Assembly (NCBI GenBank): GCA_964460845.1
Contig: CAYWRZ010000007.1
Location: 62,001-126,000 of the forward strand
Length of the DNA stretch: 64,000 bases
Origin: CAYWRZ01 sp964460845
Lineage (GTDB): Bacteria > Bacteroidota > Bacteroidia > Flavobacteriales_D > UBA2798
Reading direction: 5' to 3'
Shown: positions 26,083-36,016 of the stretch, piece by piece
How positions within the stretch are numbered: position 1 is the stretch's first letter
Layout of the letters: each line of letters opens with the position of its first letter
Made by a program: the position numbers and the translations under genes
The notes under the pieces: model-generated
Told to the model about the DNA's origin: nothing
Database searches by the model: none
The model's input: only the letters and a program-made list of their open reading frames with translations

Positions 26083-27321
26083 TTAGCGTTTGGCGAAATA
26101 ATAAAGCGTGCTGCAATTTTCGGGACGAAACAGGTGTTGGCTGGTACTGCGGATAGCTGCAGCCTGTACAGCGCGGTAGCGGTCAATTTCGGTGTTGATG
26201 AGTTCGGCATCGCCCTGTAGTTCAAAGAAGCAAAGCTCCATAGCCTTGTCGAGCACACTCATGTCGCCAAATACTTTGGTCGCTTCCACCTTGTTTTTTA
26301 CTTTTTCCAGCTCACGTGCCGGAATCAGTTCTTCTTTGAGGCGGTCTAACACTTCGAGTATGGCTTTTTCGGCTTCTTCCATGCGTACTTCCGGATGCAG
26401 TTTGCCGCTTACCACAAAGAGTCCGCAGTCGCGTTCGCCCGACACATAGGCCTGCAGCTCGCTAAATAGTTGGCGTTCGCGTACCAGTTCGTTATAGAGG
26501 CGTGAAGATTTTCCACGCGAAAGAATGTCCGAAATCAGGTCGGCCACATAAAATTCGTCGCTGTGACGCGCGCCCATTTGCCATACTTTGTAGAGGGCAT
26601 CGAAAGGTACTTCGCGGGTTACGCTAAGACTTCGCGCTTCGGTTTGCACCGGTTCGGCGGGGAGTTTACGCACATACTTTTCGCCGGGAGGAATGCTTCC
26701 GAACCATTTTTCGGCCAGCGGTTTTATTTCTTCGGCGGTAAGCGATCCGGCTACGCAGAGCACGGCGTTGTGCGGGTTGTAGTGCCGGGTAAAAAAGGAT
26801 TTCACATCGTCGAGCGTGGCCTGCTCGATATGAGCGATTTCTTTTCCGATAGTAGGCCAGCGGTAGGGATGGGTCGTATAGACCAGCGGGCGAAGCAGCA
26901 GCCATACATCGCCATAGGGCTGGTTGAGGTAGCGCTGCTTGAACTCTTCGATCACTACCTGGCGTTGCACTTCGAGACTTTTTTCGGAGAAAGCCAGGCT
27001 CAGCATACGGTCCGAATCGAGCCAAAAAGCCGTTTCGATGTTGGCTTTCGGGAGTGTTACGTAATAGTTGGTAATGTCGTTATTGGTAAATGCGTTGCTG
27101 GTGCCGCCTACGGCCTGAAGCGGCTTGTCAAATTCGGGGATATTCACCGAACCGCCAAACATCAGGTGTTCGAAAAGGTGTGCGAAGCCTGTTTTTTCAG
27201 GATTTTCGTCGGCCGCTCCCACATCGTACACTATATTGAATGCGGCAATGGGTGTGGATTCGTCGTGGTGTACCAGCACTCTTAATCCGTTGGCCAGCGT
27301 GAATTTTTCGTAAGTGATCAT
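26083..27321 (-). CDS. M16-family zinc metallopeptidase (catalytic subunit)
   Basis: 412 residues. The inverted zinc motif HxxEH is intact in GFAHLFEHLMFGG (H48, E51, H52), with the distal acidic ligand region in VVIEEFKQRYLNQPYG. The second half carries the conserved RGKSSRLYNELVRERQL. It degrades peptides. No signal peptide is visible, so it is probably cytoplasmic. It lies immediately upstream of the inactive homologue at 24790, and the FabK-like gene ends just 6 bases upstream of its start, so the three form one minus-strand operon. Confidence 0.92.
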   Translation of the reverse strand: MITYEKFTLANGLRVLVHHDESTPIAAFNIVYDVGAADENPEKTGFAHLFEHLMFGGSVNIPEFDKPLQAVGGTSNAFTNNDITNYYVTLPKANIETAFWLDSDRMLSLAFSEKSLEVQRQVVIEEFKQRYLNQPYGDVWLLLRPLVYTTHPYRWPTIGKEIAHIEQATLDDVKSFFTRHYNPHNAVLCVAGSLTAEEIKPLAEKWFGSIPPGEKYVRKLPAEPVQTEARSLSVTREVPFDALYKVWQMGARHSDEFYVADLISDILSRGKSSRLYNELVRERQLFSELQAYVSGERDCGLFVVSGKLHPEVRMEEAEKAILEVLDRLKEELIPARELEKVKNKVEATKVFGDMSVLDKAMELCFFELQGDAELINTEIDRYRAVQAAAIRSTSQHLFRPENCSTLYYFAKR

Positions 27322-27327
27322 ACTTTT

Positions 27328-28290
27328 TTATTCGTATAAAGGAAATTCCCGGGTGGCGTTTACGGCTTTCCGGTATTCCTGCATGATAGTTTCCACCAAT
27401 TGTCCGGCGGGACGTATATCGCGGATATCGCCCGAGACCTGTCCGATTTCGAGCTCACCTTCTTCGAGGTCTCCTTCAAACATTCCTTTTTTGGCCCTTC
27501 CGCGTCCGAGCAGCTCGCGCAATTGATCGACGCTTGCGTTTGTTTGGTAGGCCTGTTCTACCTGTCGGTAAAAGGTGTTGCGGATCAACCTTACGGGGGT
27601 AATTTCTTTTAAGGTAAGCACCGTATCGCCTTCCTGGGCCTGGATAACGGCCTGCTTGAAATTTTCGTGTGCCGACGATTCTTCCGAAGCGACAAAGCGG
27701 CTGCCTATCTGTACCGCGTCGGCGCCGAGTGTGAGTGCGGCCAGCATTTGTGCGCCGCTGCCGATGCCTCCTGCGGCGATTACCGGTATATGTACGGCTT
27801 TGCGAACTATTGGTATAAGACAGAAGGTGGTGGTTTCTTCACGTCCGTTATGCCCGCCTGCTTCAAACCCTTCGGCCACTACGGCATCTACGCCTGCATC
27901 CTGTGCTTTGAGCGCAAATTTGCTGCTGGAGACTACGTGCACCACGGTAATGCCATGCGATTTCAGCAGTGCGGTATAGGTTTTCGGGTTACCTGCCGAG
28001 GTGAATACCACCGGAACCTTTTCGTCGATCACGGTTTGGATATGCTGGTCGATATCCGGGTAAAGCATGGGGATATTAACGGCAAAAGGCTTTTGGGTAG
28101 CGGCTTTGCATTTTTTCACGTGTTCGCGTAGCACATCGGGGTACATAGAGCCCGAACCGATAATGCCGAGTCCGCCCGCATTGCTCACTGCGGCTGCCAG
28201 CTTCCAGCCTGAACACCAAATCATTCCGGCCTGGATCAGGGGATAACGAATACCCAGCAGCGTAGTGATTCTGTTTTCCTGCATAGACAT
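27328..28290 (-). CDS. FMN-dependent nitronate monooxygenase / enoyl-ACP reductase II (FabK)-like protein
   Basis: 320 residues forming a TIM-barrel flavoprotein of the NMO/FabK family. Conserved segments are YPLIQAGMIW near the start, AEGFEAGGHNG (about 140-150) and the phosphate-binding AAGGIGSGAQMLAALTLGADAVQIGSRF (about 172-200). Members either oxidise nitronates or reduce enoyl-ACP, and the sequence alone does not separate them. It leads the operon with the two M16 peptidase genes, which gives no clear hint of substrate. Confidence 0.82.
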   Translation of the reverse strand: MSMQENRITTLLGIRYPLIQAGMIWCSGWKLAAAVSNAGGLGIIGSGSMYPDVLREHVKKCKAATQKPFAVNIPMLYPDIDQHIQTVIDEKVPVVFTSAGNPKTYTALLKSHGITVVHVVSSSKFALKAQDAGVDAVVAEGFEAGGHNGREETTTFCLIPIVRKAVHIPVIAAGGIGSGAQMLAALTLGADAVQIGSRFVASEESSAHENFKQAVIQAQEGDTVLTLKEITPVRLIRNTFYRQVEQAYQTNASVDQLRELLGRGRAKKGMFEGDLEEGELEIGQVSGDIRDIRPAGQLVETIMQEYRKAVNATREFPLYE

Positions 28291-28366
28291 CTGCTTTTGT
28301 GTGCTAAGCTAAAAGTTTTTTCTCGTTATTAGGGCTAACACAGACGATTATGCCCTTCTTGAAAAA

Positions 28367-28402
28367 CAAAAGCCCCGTGGTTGTTGATCACAGGGCTTTT
28401 TG
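28367..28402 (-). terminator. Terminator after the DUF1573 gene
   Basis: Stem of AAAAGCCCCGTG with CACAGGGCTTTT around a loop of about 9 bases, followed on the minus strand by a T-rich run. It lies 17 bases beyond the DUF1573 stop. Confidence 0.75.
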
Positions 28403-28418
28403 GGAAAAGTATGCTTTA

Positions 28419-28949
28419 TTATTCTTCGACTTCTGCTCTGATAGTCAGAATAGTTTCGCGGGGTTCGGTATTGGCGGTAAGGGTCACATTTTTGCTTTGC
28501 GTACCTTTTTGAGTTCCGGGCTTATATTCTACGTTGATGGTAGCCGATTTGCCTGGGGCGATAGGGTCGCGCGGATAATCGGGTACGGTACAGCCACAAT
28601 CGCCGGTAGCGTTAGTGATGAGCAGGGGCTCGGTACCGGTGTTGGTGAAGCGGAATGAATAGGTGTTGGTGGTGTTTTGCTTGATAGTACCAAAATTGTG
28701 CTGGTAATTATCAAACGTCATACGTGTGGCTTTTTGCGCAGGAACCGCAGGGGGCGGACTGTTCTGTATCGTGGTGCCCAATGAGGGATCGATGGGCAGG
28801 TTACCGGGATTCGGTGTTACGGCTCCACTGGCTGCCGCCTGTGCATTAGGCGTGATGAGCGGGCTTTTTTTAGAAGCGGTGTAGTAGGTGTTTACCAAAA
28901 GGGTAAGTGCGATCAGTCCTAACAGACCGAGTTTGATATTCTCTTTCAT
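28419..28949 (-). CDS. DUF1573 domain-containing exported protein
   Basis: 176 residues with an N-terminal hydrophobic segment (about 7-22, signal or anchor), a Pro/Ala-rich linker (35-70) and a DUF1573 Ig-like beta domain (about 75-175): FDNYQHNFGTIKQNTTNTYSFRFTNTG, then ATGDCGCTVPDYPRDPIAPGKSATI. The CGC pair is characteristic of the family. These are periplasmic or surface proteins of unknown biochemical role, very common in Bacteroidota. It lies 60 bases downstream of the S41 protease gene on the same strand. Confidence 0.85.
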   Translation of the reverse strand: MKENIKLGLLGLIALTLLVNTYYTASKKSPLITPNAQAAASGAVTPNPGNLPIDPSLGTTIQNSPPPAVPAQKATRMTFDNYQHNFGTIKQNTTNTYSFRFTNTGTEPLLITNATGDCGCTVPDYPRDPIAPGKSATINVEYKPGTQKGTQSKNVTLTANTEPRETILTIRAEVEE

Positions 28950-29009
28950 GAACTGTTTTTTTTCAAAAATAAGAATTAATCGTTCGTATCGACATGGCCG
29001 TATGTGATG

Positions 29010-30665
29010 TTATTTGTCGATGGCTTTGTTTTCGGTGTAGGCCAGTTTCATTTTCTTAAAGGTTTCCTCATCGCCCATTACTTCTATCGCTTTGCGATAG
29101 GCTGGATTAAGTTCGTTGATGATTTCGTAAAAATAGCCGTAATCCCAGATATCTTGTGCGATACCGGCTTTGAGTCGTAGCTCGATCACTTTGCGTGAGG
29201 TAGTGAATCCTTCTTCCGAAAACTCGACTCCTTCTTTTTTGCCGAAGGCGATAAACTCATCGAGCAGCTTTTGATCGACGATGAATTTCTCTTTGAACTT
29301 TTCAAATTTAGGGTAATTTTTCTTCAGCGAAGCACGGTTATTATCTACGTATTGCAGGCAGAAGTTGTTGAAAATACCCGAGCGCAGCAATTTGCCTAAA
29401 TATTCGGAATTGAGGCTTGTATCGATGGGTACAAAAATATCGGGAATAATTCCTCCACCACCGAATACGGTGCGTTGCGAGAGGCGGGTTTCGTATTTCA
29501 GCGAGTCGGGCACCTTAATACTGTCCTGGTGCATCAGTTCGCCGCTGAGGTAACGTTGCAGCTTTTCCTGACGGTAGGCATCGGCTTTTCCGTCTTCGTA
29601 AGGTTTTTGGATAGAGCGGCCCGTGGGGGTATAATAGCGTTGGGTGGTGAGGCGCACCTGTGATCCGTCGGGCAGGTTTACCGGTTTTTGTACGAGTCCT
29701 TTACCGAAAGAGCGTCGCCCGATGATAAGTCCGCGATCCCAGTCCTGCACGGCACCCGATACGATTTCGCTGGCCGAAGCGGAGCTTTCGTCGATAAGGA
29801 TGATGAGCTTCCCGGCTTCAAATTTGCCGGTACGGCGGGAGTAGGTATCGCGTCGTGGGAAAGAGCGGCCTTCGGTATATACGATGAGCTTGCGTCCGTC
29901 GAGAAACTCGTCGCTCAGCTCGACTGCGGTAGAGAGGAGTCCTCCGCCATTGCCCTGCAGATCGAGGATCAGGCTGATCATGCCTTGTTTTTCGAGGCTG
30001 TCTATAGCGCGGTTAAATTCGTTCATGGTGGTTTCGCCGAAGTTGTTGAGCTTGATATAGCCCACGTCTTTGGTGGCCATGTAAGAAGCGTCGATGCTGT
30101 AGAGCGGTATCTTATCGCGGGTAATGCTGAATTTCAAGGGTTTGGATTCGCCCCTGCGTAGAATTTCGATATTGACTTTGGTGCCTTTGCTGCCGAGCAG
30201 CTTTTCGCGCACCTGGTTGTTTTTGATACCGACACCGGCTACGGGCGTACCTTCTATGGTAAGGATTTTATCGCCGGCACGTATGCCCAGCTTTTCGGAA
30301 GGGCCGCCCGGTATAGGATTCACCACCATAATGGTGTCTTTCATGATTTGGAAACGGATGCCGATACCGTCGAAATTACCTTTGAGCGGCGCATTCATTT
30401 CATCCACTTCGGCTTTAGGGATATAAATACTGTGTGGATCGAGATGTTCGAGCAAGGCCACGATGGCTTCTTCCACTAGCTTTTCTTGATTTACGCTGTC
30501 CACATACCATTGCGACACATAAGAGAGAAGCGAATTGAATTTATCGGTAGTGGCTGCTTTATTCAGCGTCGGTTGGGCTATTCCCGTCATTGCCATGCAC
30601 AGCATAATTGCCATCCATAGTCCTAATTTTCTTCCATACTGCATACCCTGCACTTTTTTGTTCAT
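29010..30665 (-). CDS. S41-family C-terminal processing protease
   Basis: About 551 residues from the ATG at 30665, which is followed by a signal peptide (LWMAIMLCMAMTGIAQ). The frame extends 37 codons further up to 30776, but that leader lacks signal features. Order: N-terminal helical region, PDZ domain (about 95-175, NPIPGGPSEKLGIRAGDKILTIEG), S41 protease domain with the catalytic Ser in DESSASASEI and Lys in SFGKGLVQKP, then a C-terminal helical extension. It cleaves periplasmic proteins at their C-terminal ends (CtpA/Prc type). Confidence 0.92.
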   Translation of the reverse strand: MNKKVQGMQYGRKLGLWMAIMLCMAMTGIAQPTLNKAATTDKFNSLLSYVSQWYVDSVNQEKLVEEAIVALLEHLDPHSIYIPKAEVDEMNAPLKGNFDGIGIRFQIMKDTIMVVNPIPGGPSEKLGIRAGDKILTIEGTPVAGVGIKNNQVREKLLGSKGTKVNIEILRRGESKPLKFSITRDKIPLYSIDASYMATKDVGYIKLNNFGETTMNEFNRAIDSLEKQGMISLILDLQGNGGGLLSTAVELSDEFLDGRKLIVYTEGRSFPRRDTYSRRTGKFEAGKLIILIDESSASASEIVSGAVQDWDRGLIIGRRSFGKGLVQKPVNLPDGSQVRLTTQRYYTPTGRSIQKPYEDGKADAYRQEKLQRYLSGELMHQDSIKVPDSLKYETRLSQRTVFGGGGIIPDIFVPIDTSLNSEYLGKLLRSGIFNNFCLQYVDNNRASLKKNYPKFEKFKEKFIVDQKLLDEFIAFGKKEGVEFSEEGFTTSRKVIELRLKAGIAQDIWDYGYFYEIINELNPAYRKAIEVMGDEETFKKMKLAYTENKAIDK

Positions 30666-30776
30666 TTCCAATGTACGAAAATAATTTTCCGGACAGGACT
30701 TTGAATACACGAGTAGCGTGTTACGAAGGTTGAACGGAAAAATTCTATTCTTCAAAAAATGTACCGTCTTTTTCAT

Positions 30777-31201
30777 TCCGGAGTAAAACGGGGGCCGACT
30801 TGTGAAAATTGTGCAGCAGGTAAAAGGGCGAAAAAGCGCGTATTCGGATTTAATTATTTTCTATCGCCGCAGCTATTTCTTCGTATTAATTGGAAATGGT
30901 TAATAAATTAAAACACAAAAATCAGTCAATCAGTGAAATATAAAACTGTTTTTTGGAGGAGTAAAGAATGAATTATTGCCTTGAAAAAGTCTTTCTGCGA
31001 GCTTCTTTTCTTTTTATCAAAAATCTATAAACGATCTGTTTATTAGTGTAGTTAGGTTAATTCTTTGCGGCTTATTTTTTCTTTTCGATTTTTTAGAAAA
31101 TATTTTTTGCATTAGAGAAACTCGAAACTCAGATATTCAGTAGGTCTTTTTTGGTAGGTGGAAAATCATACTTTGTAGTCTTAATTTAAAAATTGAATGA
31201 G
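30777..31201. other. AT-rich intergenic region upstream of the repeat adhesin
   Basis: About 425 bases with no supportable gene. It is clearly more AT-rich than its surroundings. Near its right end TTGG (31151) and ATACTTTG (about 31169-31175) resemble a -33/-7 promoter pair for the gene at 31202, though the -7 is not an exact TAnnTTTG. I see no hairpin terminator or RNA gene in the rest. Confidence 0.4.
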
Positions 31202-33446
31202 ATGAAAAACCACGCAGTTTTTAATGGGATGAAAACTTTTCCCGAAAGCGCTGGAGTGCATACTTCTGGCCGAAAGGGAAGTTTCTCGCCTACCAAAATT
31301 TTTACTTCCCTACTTGCCTGTGCAGTATTGGGAATTACCTCTTTGTCGGCTCAGACCGTAGTTTCGGTAGGTTCCAACTCGGGTACCGGCAGTTCGTATC
31401 CTATTGCGGCGGCTACGGCATACAGCTACTCGCAGCAGTTGTACACCACTACGCAGATAAGTCAATCGGGCAGCATCACGAAGATTGCTTTTTATCAAAA
31501 CACAGCTAATCCCAGTAATCCTGCTAACAGCAATGCCTGGACTATTTATATGGGAACCACCACTGCGACAACCATACCGACTAGCTTTTTTCCGCTCACG
31601 GATTTGACCGAAGTTTTTTCCGGCACGGTAACCCTGAACTCGGCAGCGGGTTGGCTCGAAGTTACGCTCGATACACCTTTTCCTTATGCCAATACCGAAA
31701 ACCTGATTATCGCGGTTAATGAAACCAAAGCCGGTTCGGGAGCGCTGACCTATTTCCGTATTTTCGATACCACAACGGGACGCGCGCGTACCCGTCAGGG
31801 TTCTTCGCTGATCGATCCGCAGGCACCGGGGTCTGCCACTTATTCGCATACCTACAATAATATCCTTCAGCTTACTTTCGAAACTTGTATTACACCTCTA
31901 CAACCCGGCACACTCAACGGATCTACCGATGTGTGCGAAGGAGACATATTAAATTATTCGGTAGTGGCCGATCCCCAGGCCAACGATTATACCTGGTCGC
32001 TTCCTCCGGGCTGGACCGGAAGCAGCACGGCTAATCATATCACCGTTACGGTTGGATCTGGCGGCGGAACCTTGTCGGTAACAGCCAATAGCAATTGCAG
32101 CAGCTCGCCTGCGCAAACACTTTCCGTATCGGTCAACAATGTGCCTGCGCAACCTTCGGTTATTACCGGTAGCCCTTTGCTCTGTGAGGGTGTTATGGGC
32201 GCGTACAGCGTAACGAGCGATCCGGATGCAGACGATTATACCTGGGTACTCCCCTCGGGTCTTACCGGCAGCAGCACGACTAACAGCATTAATGTCGTAG
32301 CAGGCTCATCGGGCGGTACGATCAGCGTAACGGCCAACAATTCTTGCGGAAGCTCAATGGCGCAGACTTTTGTGGTAAGCGTTGGGGCAGCACTTGCTCA
32401 ACCTTCGGTGATTAACGGGGCGACGACACTTTGCGAAGGCGCTACCGAAACTTACAGCGTAACGAACGACCCGTCTGCAAGCGACTATACCTGGACACTT
32501 CCTTCGGGTCTTACCGGCAGCAGCACTACCAACAGCATCAGCGTGATGGCGGGCTCATCGGGCGGTACGATCACCGTAACAGCGAACAATGCCTGCGGAA
32601 GTTCTACTTCGCAAACACTTACGGTAAGCATTGGGGCAGCGCTTGCTCAACCTTCGGCTATTAACGGGGCGACGACCCTTTGCGAGGGCGCTACCGAAAC
32701 TTACAGCGTAACGAACGACCCGTCTGCAAGCGACTATACCTNNNNNNNNNNNNNNNNNNNNNNNNNNNNNNNNNNNNNNNNNNNNNNNNNNNNNNNNNNN
32801 NNNNNNNNNNNNNNNNNNNNNNNNNNNNNNNNNNNNNNNNNGTCTTACCGGCAGCAGCACTACCAACAGCATCAGCGTGATGGCGGGCTCATCGGGTGGT
32901 ACGATCACAGTAATAGCGAACAATGCCTGCGGAAGCTCTACTGCGCAAACGCTTACCCTTAACGTAACCCCACTGCCCGACAACGCGGTGACACAGACCG
33001 GTGTTACCCTTACCGCACAAGCGAATGGCGCCACTTACCAGTGGATAGACTGTAACAACGGAAACACGGCTATACCGGGAGCTACGGCACAGTCTTATAC
33101 CGCGACTGCGAATGGAAGCTACGCGGTGATTGTGACACAGAATGGCTGTGACGCAACCTCTTCGTGCTTTACCGTAAATTCGGTAGGTATTGCTGAAAAT
33201 GAGCGTATAGGTACCTTGAGCGTATTCCCTAACCCCGGCGAGGGAATGGTTAATCTCACTTTTTCCGACAAGCTGAATCAGGGACACCTTACCGTGTATA
33301 ATCTATCAGGGCAAGTGGTTTATACCCGCGAGAATCTTTCGGGAACCGCTATTCAGGTAGATTTAAGTGTGGCAGAGCCGGGGATTTATTTCCTTGAAGT
33401 ACGTGAAAATAATCGCATTAGCAGAGCGAAGTGGGTAAAGCACTAA
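31202..33446 (+). CDS. Secreted PKD/Ig-like tandem-repeat protein with T9SS type A tail (split by assembly gap)
   Basis: One gene interrupted by 100 Ns. The ATG at 31202 is preferred over the in-frame TTG at 31193. A signal peptide ends at TSLSAQ. A beta-rich N-terminal domain (about 40-230) is followed by 83-residue repeats, each with a core like LCEGATETYSVTNDPSASDYTW, LPSGLTGSSTTNSISV and TVTANNACGSS. Three to four are visible. After the gap come half a repeat, a further Ig-like domain and a T9SS tail (LSVFPNPGEGMVNL to RAKWVKH). Probably a surface adhesin. The frame change across the gap is an artefact of its arbitrary length. Confidence 0.85.
31928..32741 (+). repeat. Tandem 249-base (83-residue) coding repeats
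   Basis: Corresponding positions recur exactly 249 bases apart: the GTCTTACCGG segment at 32259 and again at 32508, and ACGAACGACC at 32462 and 32711. The last copies are nearly identical at DNA level. The first copy (about 31928-32160) is more diverged. The array continues into the gap. Confidence 0.85.
32742..32841. other. Assembly gap (100 Ns)
   Basis: Exactly 100 Ns, a conventional placeholder. Comparing flanks with the 249-base repeat shows the minimum missing sequence is 15 bases, with any whole number of 249-base units added. Both values keep the reading frame, unlike 100. Confidence 0.97.
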
Positions 33447-33466
33447 CGCTTTGTAATTAGCTATAT

Positions 33467-33505
33467 CGGGGGCTAAAGGCGGAGGTCTTTAGCCCCCGGA
33501 TTTTT
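33467..33505 (+). terminator. Strong Rho-independent terminator
   Basis: A perfect 12-base stem (CGGGGGCTAAAG / CTTTAGCCCCCG), 8-base loop, then GA and a run of five Ts. It lies 21 bases past the stop of the repeat adhesin. Confidence 0.9.
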
Positions 33506-33631
33506 ATAAGCCTTTTTTCTTTCGGGTTCTAAGTTTCACATGAGCGGCCTGTATTTTTTTTAGTACATTTCCGATGTTCCAAAATGGCTTTTCGGACAGT
33601 ACGTTGCATACTCACGCCACGTATAGAAAGA

Positions 33632-34402
33632 ATGAAAAGAAAAAAACAATGCTTCGAAAAAATGTACCGGATTCTCCTGGTGTGGTGTATCTGGATGTCG
33701 GCAACTATGGTGCAAGCAAACGATTTTAAATCCCGGCAACTGCAGATGGTACGGGTAAAAGAAGCGTACAAACTCAAAAAAGCGACGCTCGATCAGGAAC
33801 TGAAAACGCGGGGATATAGCACAGGGGATCTGAACCTGCTTGTACGCGGACACAAGTTGGAGAAGAAGCTTCAGGTATTTGTCAAAAAACGCAGCGATGC
33901 GGCTTATACTTTTTTCAGGGAATATGATTTTTGTGTGTTATCGGGTACTTTAGGCCCCAAGCGCAGCGAAGGTGATCGGCAGGTGCCCGAAGGCTTTTAT
34001 GTGATCAATCGTTTTAATCCGGTAAGTAATTTTCACCTTTCCCTACAGATTAATTATCCGAACGCCTCCGATAAGATACGAAGTGATAAGCAGCGTCCCG
34101 GTAGTGAAATATTCATTCACGGCGATTGCGTGTCGGTCGGATGCATTCCCATTACTGACGATAAAATAAGAGAGCTTTACATACTGGCAGTAGAAGCCAC
34201 ACACAACGGGCAAACGCAAATTCCGGTGTATATTTTTCCCTGTGAGCTCAGCGATACCCATTTGAAAATGCTCGAAATGCTGTATGGACATCTGCATCTT
34301 CCCTTTTGGAAAAACCTGGCAGAGGGTTACCAGCGGTTTGAGGCAAGCCGCCAGCCTCTTGTTTACACTGTTGATTCTCAGGGGAACTATCGCTATCAAT
34401 AA
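33632..34402 (+). CDS. L,D-transpeptidase (YkuD) family protein
   Basis: The frame opens at 33584. The ATG at 33632 or at 33662 gives the better signal peptide (YRILLVWCIWMSATMVQA). The YkuD catalytic domain shows the motif IHGDCVSVGCIPITDD, with His and the nucleophilic Cys of VGC in the expected HG(x)nS-x-GC-hydrophobic arrangement. YkuD enzymes form 3-3 cross-links in peptidoglycan or attach proteins to it, in the periplasm. The N-terminal part (about 30-100) is basic and helical. It is alone between two T9SS cargo genes. Confidence 0.85.
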   Translation: MKRKKQCFEKMYRILLVWCIWMSATMVQANDFKSRQLQMVRVKEAYKLKKATLDQELKTRGYSTGDLNLLVRGHKLEKKLQVFVKKRSDAAYTFFREYDFCVLSGTLGPKRSEGDRQVPEGFYVINRFNPVSNFHLSLQINYPNASDKIRSDKQRPGSEIFIHGDCVSVGCIPITDDKIRELYILAVEATHNGQTQIPVYIFPCELSDTHLKMLEMLYGHLHLPFWKNLAEGYQRFEASRQPLVYTVDSQGNYRYQ

Positions 34403-34640
34403 GCCATTTTCTCCCTAAACGATCGGCTACAGATCGCCCACGGAACCGATTTATCCACAATAAAAAGCGCGCTTAGGGTAACCTGAATAGCTTTGAATGA
34501 TATTTATCTTATTGATAAACAGTGTTTTGTGTGTTTATCCGTAATAAGTGACTCCTTCCCGTATTATTTTCTGTGAATAATGAGTGATCTGATTTTAAAC
34601 AGTTTCGGATTATATTTAATACTATAAATCTACTTGCCTT

Positions 34641-35846
34641 ATGCTTGCTGCTTACCGTTACTCAGAGAGAAATGCAAAATTCATTTCTTTCAGAGGTTTC
34701 TTTTTCATCTTCTGTGTGATGTGTTCCGTAATAGGGAGCAATAGCCCTGTAGCGGCGCAGACCGTAATTTGGGAAGAAGGATTTGAAGGACTGACTACCA
34801 GTTGTTCCACCTCAGGAATAGCTCTCACCAACACCACTTGCGTGCCGGCCGGCTGGTTAACGGGAGGTCCGGCTACGGCCAGCCGTCGTCCCTGGACAGC
34901 AGCCGGGCAATTGGTCAGAACCGGTAGCAGAGCAATACGTTTTGTCAAGCCTGAAGGAAGTCCTTATGTAGGTTGGCTGATGACGCAGGGCGCTCCTTTA
35001 TACGGTGGTGAAACTTACTACCTGACCTTTTATTTTCGCATTAGTCCCAATCAGGCGGGCAGCGGAGGTTTTGCACTTCACGTGGGCGCTACTACCAGCC
35101 AAACTACCGTACCCACCGCGCTGACACAGCTTGTGAGCACTACGGTAAGGGGAGGGGCCTACGCGCAGGTTACTTATACTTTTGTACCTCCCGCCAACGG
35201 TACTTATTATTTTGGTATCCGCGCTACTACTTCTTCTACCACGGCACGCGAAAATATTACCATCGACGATATGTCTTTATGGACAGAAAGCACACTGCCT
35301 GTAGAACTGCTTTCCTTTTCGGGCGAGTGCAGCGGAGAAGAAACCGTCCTGAGCTGGTCCACCGCTTCGGAGCAGCACAACGCTTTTTTTGAAGTCGAAA
35401 GTAGCGAAGACGGTATAGAATGGAACTATGTAGATCGGGTAGAGGGAGCTAATAACAGCAATATTCTGCTCAATTATACGCTTACCGATTCCCGGATACC
35501 CACGCAGGAAACGGTCTATTACCGCCTTACCCAGCATGATTTTGACGGATCCAACAAGACCTACGGGCCTATTGCCGTGCATTGCGGAGCGCAAGCCCCG
35601 GGTGTTTTTCACTTATATCCTAACCCGGCGGGCGACAGGGTACAGGTCAAACTGGCGCAACAGACCGAACGGACAGAGAATATACAGTTGCGTATGTACG
35701 ATATTACCGGGCGACAGGTGCTTACTCAGGCCCTGGGTGCCGATTATACCTTCGATGTATCTGCCCAACCTCAGGGCGTTTACTTTGTAGAGCTTTGGCA
35801 GGGGCAGGCCGTGCAGACGCAACGCGTAAAATTGGTCAAACAATAG
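34641..35846 (+). CDS. Choice-of-anchor J / MAM-like domain protein with T9SS type A tail
   Basis: 401 residues. An internal hydrophobic segment (about 15-38, up to SPVAAQ) acts as signal peptide. The passenger is a jelly-roll choice-of-anchor J domain (about 40-215, WEEGFEG near the start and TYYFGIRATTSSTTARENITIDDM at the end), followed by an LPVELLSFSGEC linker, a fibronectin-like segment (VLSWSTASEQHNAFFEVE) and a T9SS type A tail (FHLYPNPAGDRVQV to RVKLVKQ). Probably a surface-bound carbohydrate- or protein-binding protein. The specific ligand is unknown. Confidence 0.85.
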   Translation: MLAAYRYSERNAKFISFRGFFFIFCVMCSVIGSNSPVAAQTVIWEEGFEGLTTSCSTSGIALTNTTCVPAGWLTGGPATASRRPWTAAGQLVRTGSRAIRFVKPEGSPYVGWLMTQGAPLYGGETYYLTFYFRISPNQAGSGGFALHVGATTSQTTVPTALTQLVSTTVRGGAYAQVTYTFVPPANGTYYFGIRATTSSTTARENITIDDMSLWTESTLPVELLSFSGECSGEETVLSWSTASEQHNAFFEVESSEDGIEWNYVDRVEGANNSNILLNYTLTDSRIPTQETVYYRLTQHDFDGSNKTYGPIAVHCGAQAPGVFHLYPNPAGDRVQVKLAQQTERTENIQLRMYDITGRQVLTQALGADYTFDVSAQPQGVYFVELWQGQAVQTQRVKLVKQ

Positions 35847-35951
35847 ACCTGATAGTAAGTAATGCGGTAAGTACAGGCAATGCGGCTTAAGCTGCTCGGG
35901 TTACTTCTTTTACTTTTTCGGTCCGAAGTTTCACAATAGTCGGTCGGTTCT

Positions 35952-35968
35952 GTACTTTTGGGAAGTAC
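35952..35968 (+). promoter_or_regulatory. -7 box embedded in a GTACTT/AAGTAC inverted repeat
   Basis: TACTTTTG (35953-35960) is an exact TAnnTTTG box 57 bases before the DAHP synthase ATG. It is overlapped by the inverted repeat GTACTT-N5-AAGTAC. A repressor bound here would block the promoter. No candidate regulator gene is adjacent. Confidence 0.45.
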
Positions 35969-36016
35969 ACGCAGGCTTGTGTGTAAGGATGAAGAACAGA
36001 ACGATAAGATGCCCTG

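Noticed and set aside
32877..33446. Separate gene or frameshifted pseudogene after the N gap
   Set aside because: The frame change results from the arbitrary 100-N filler. Repeat comparison shows the true missing length keeps the frame.
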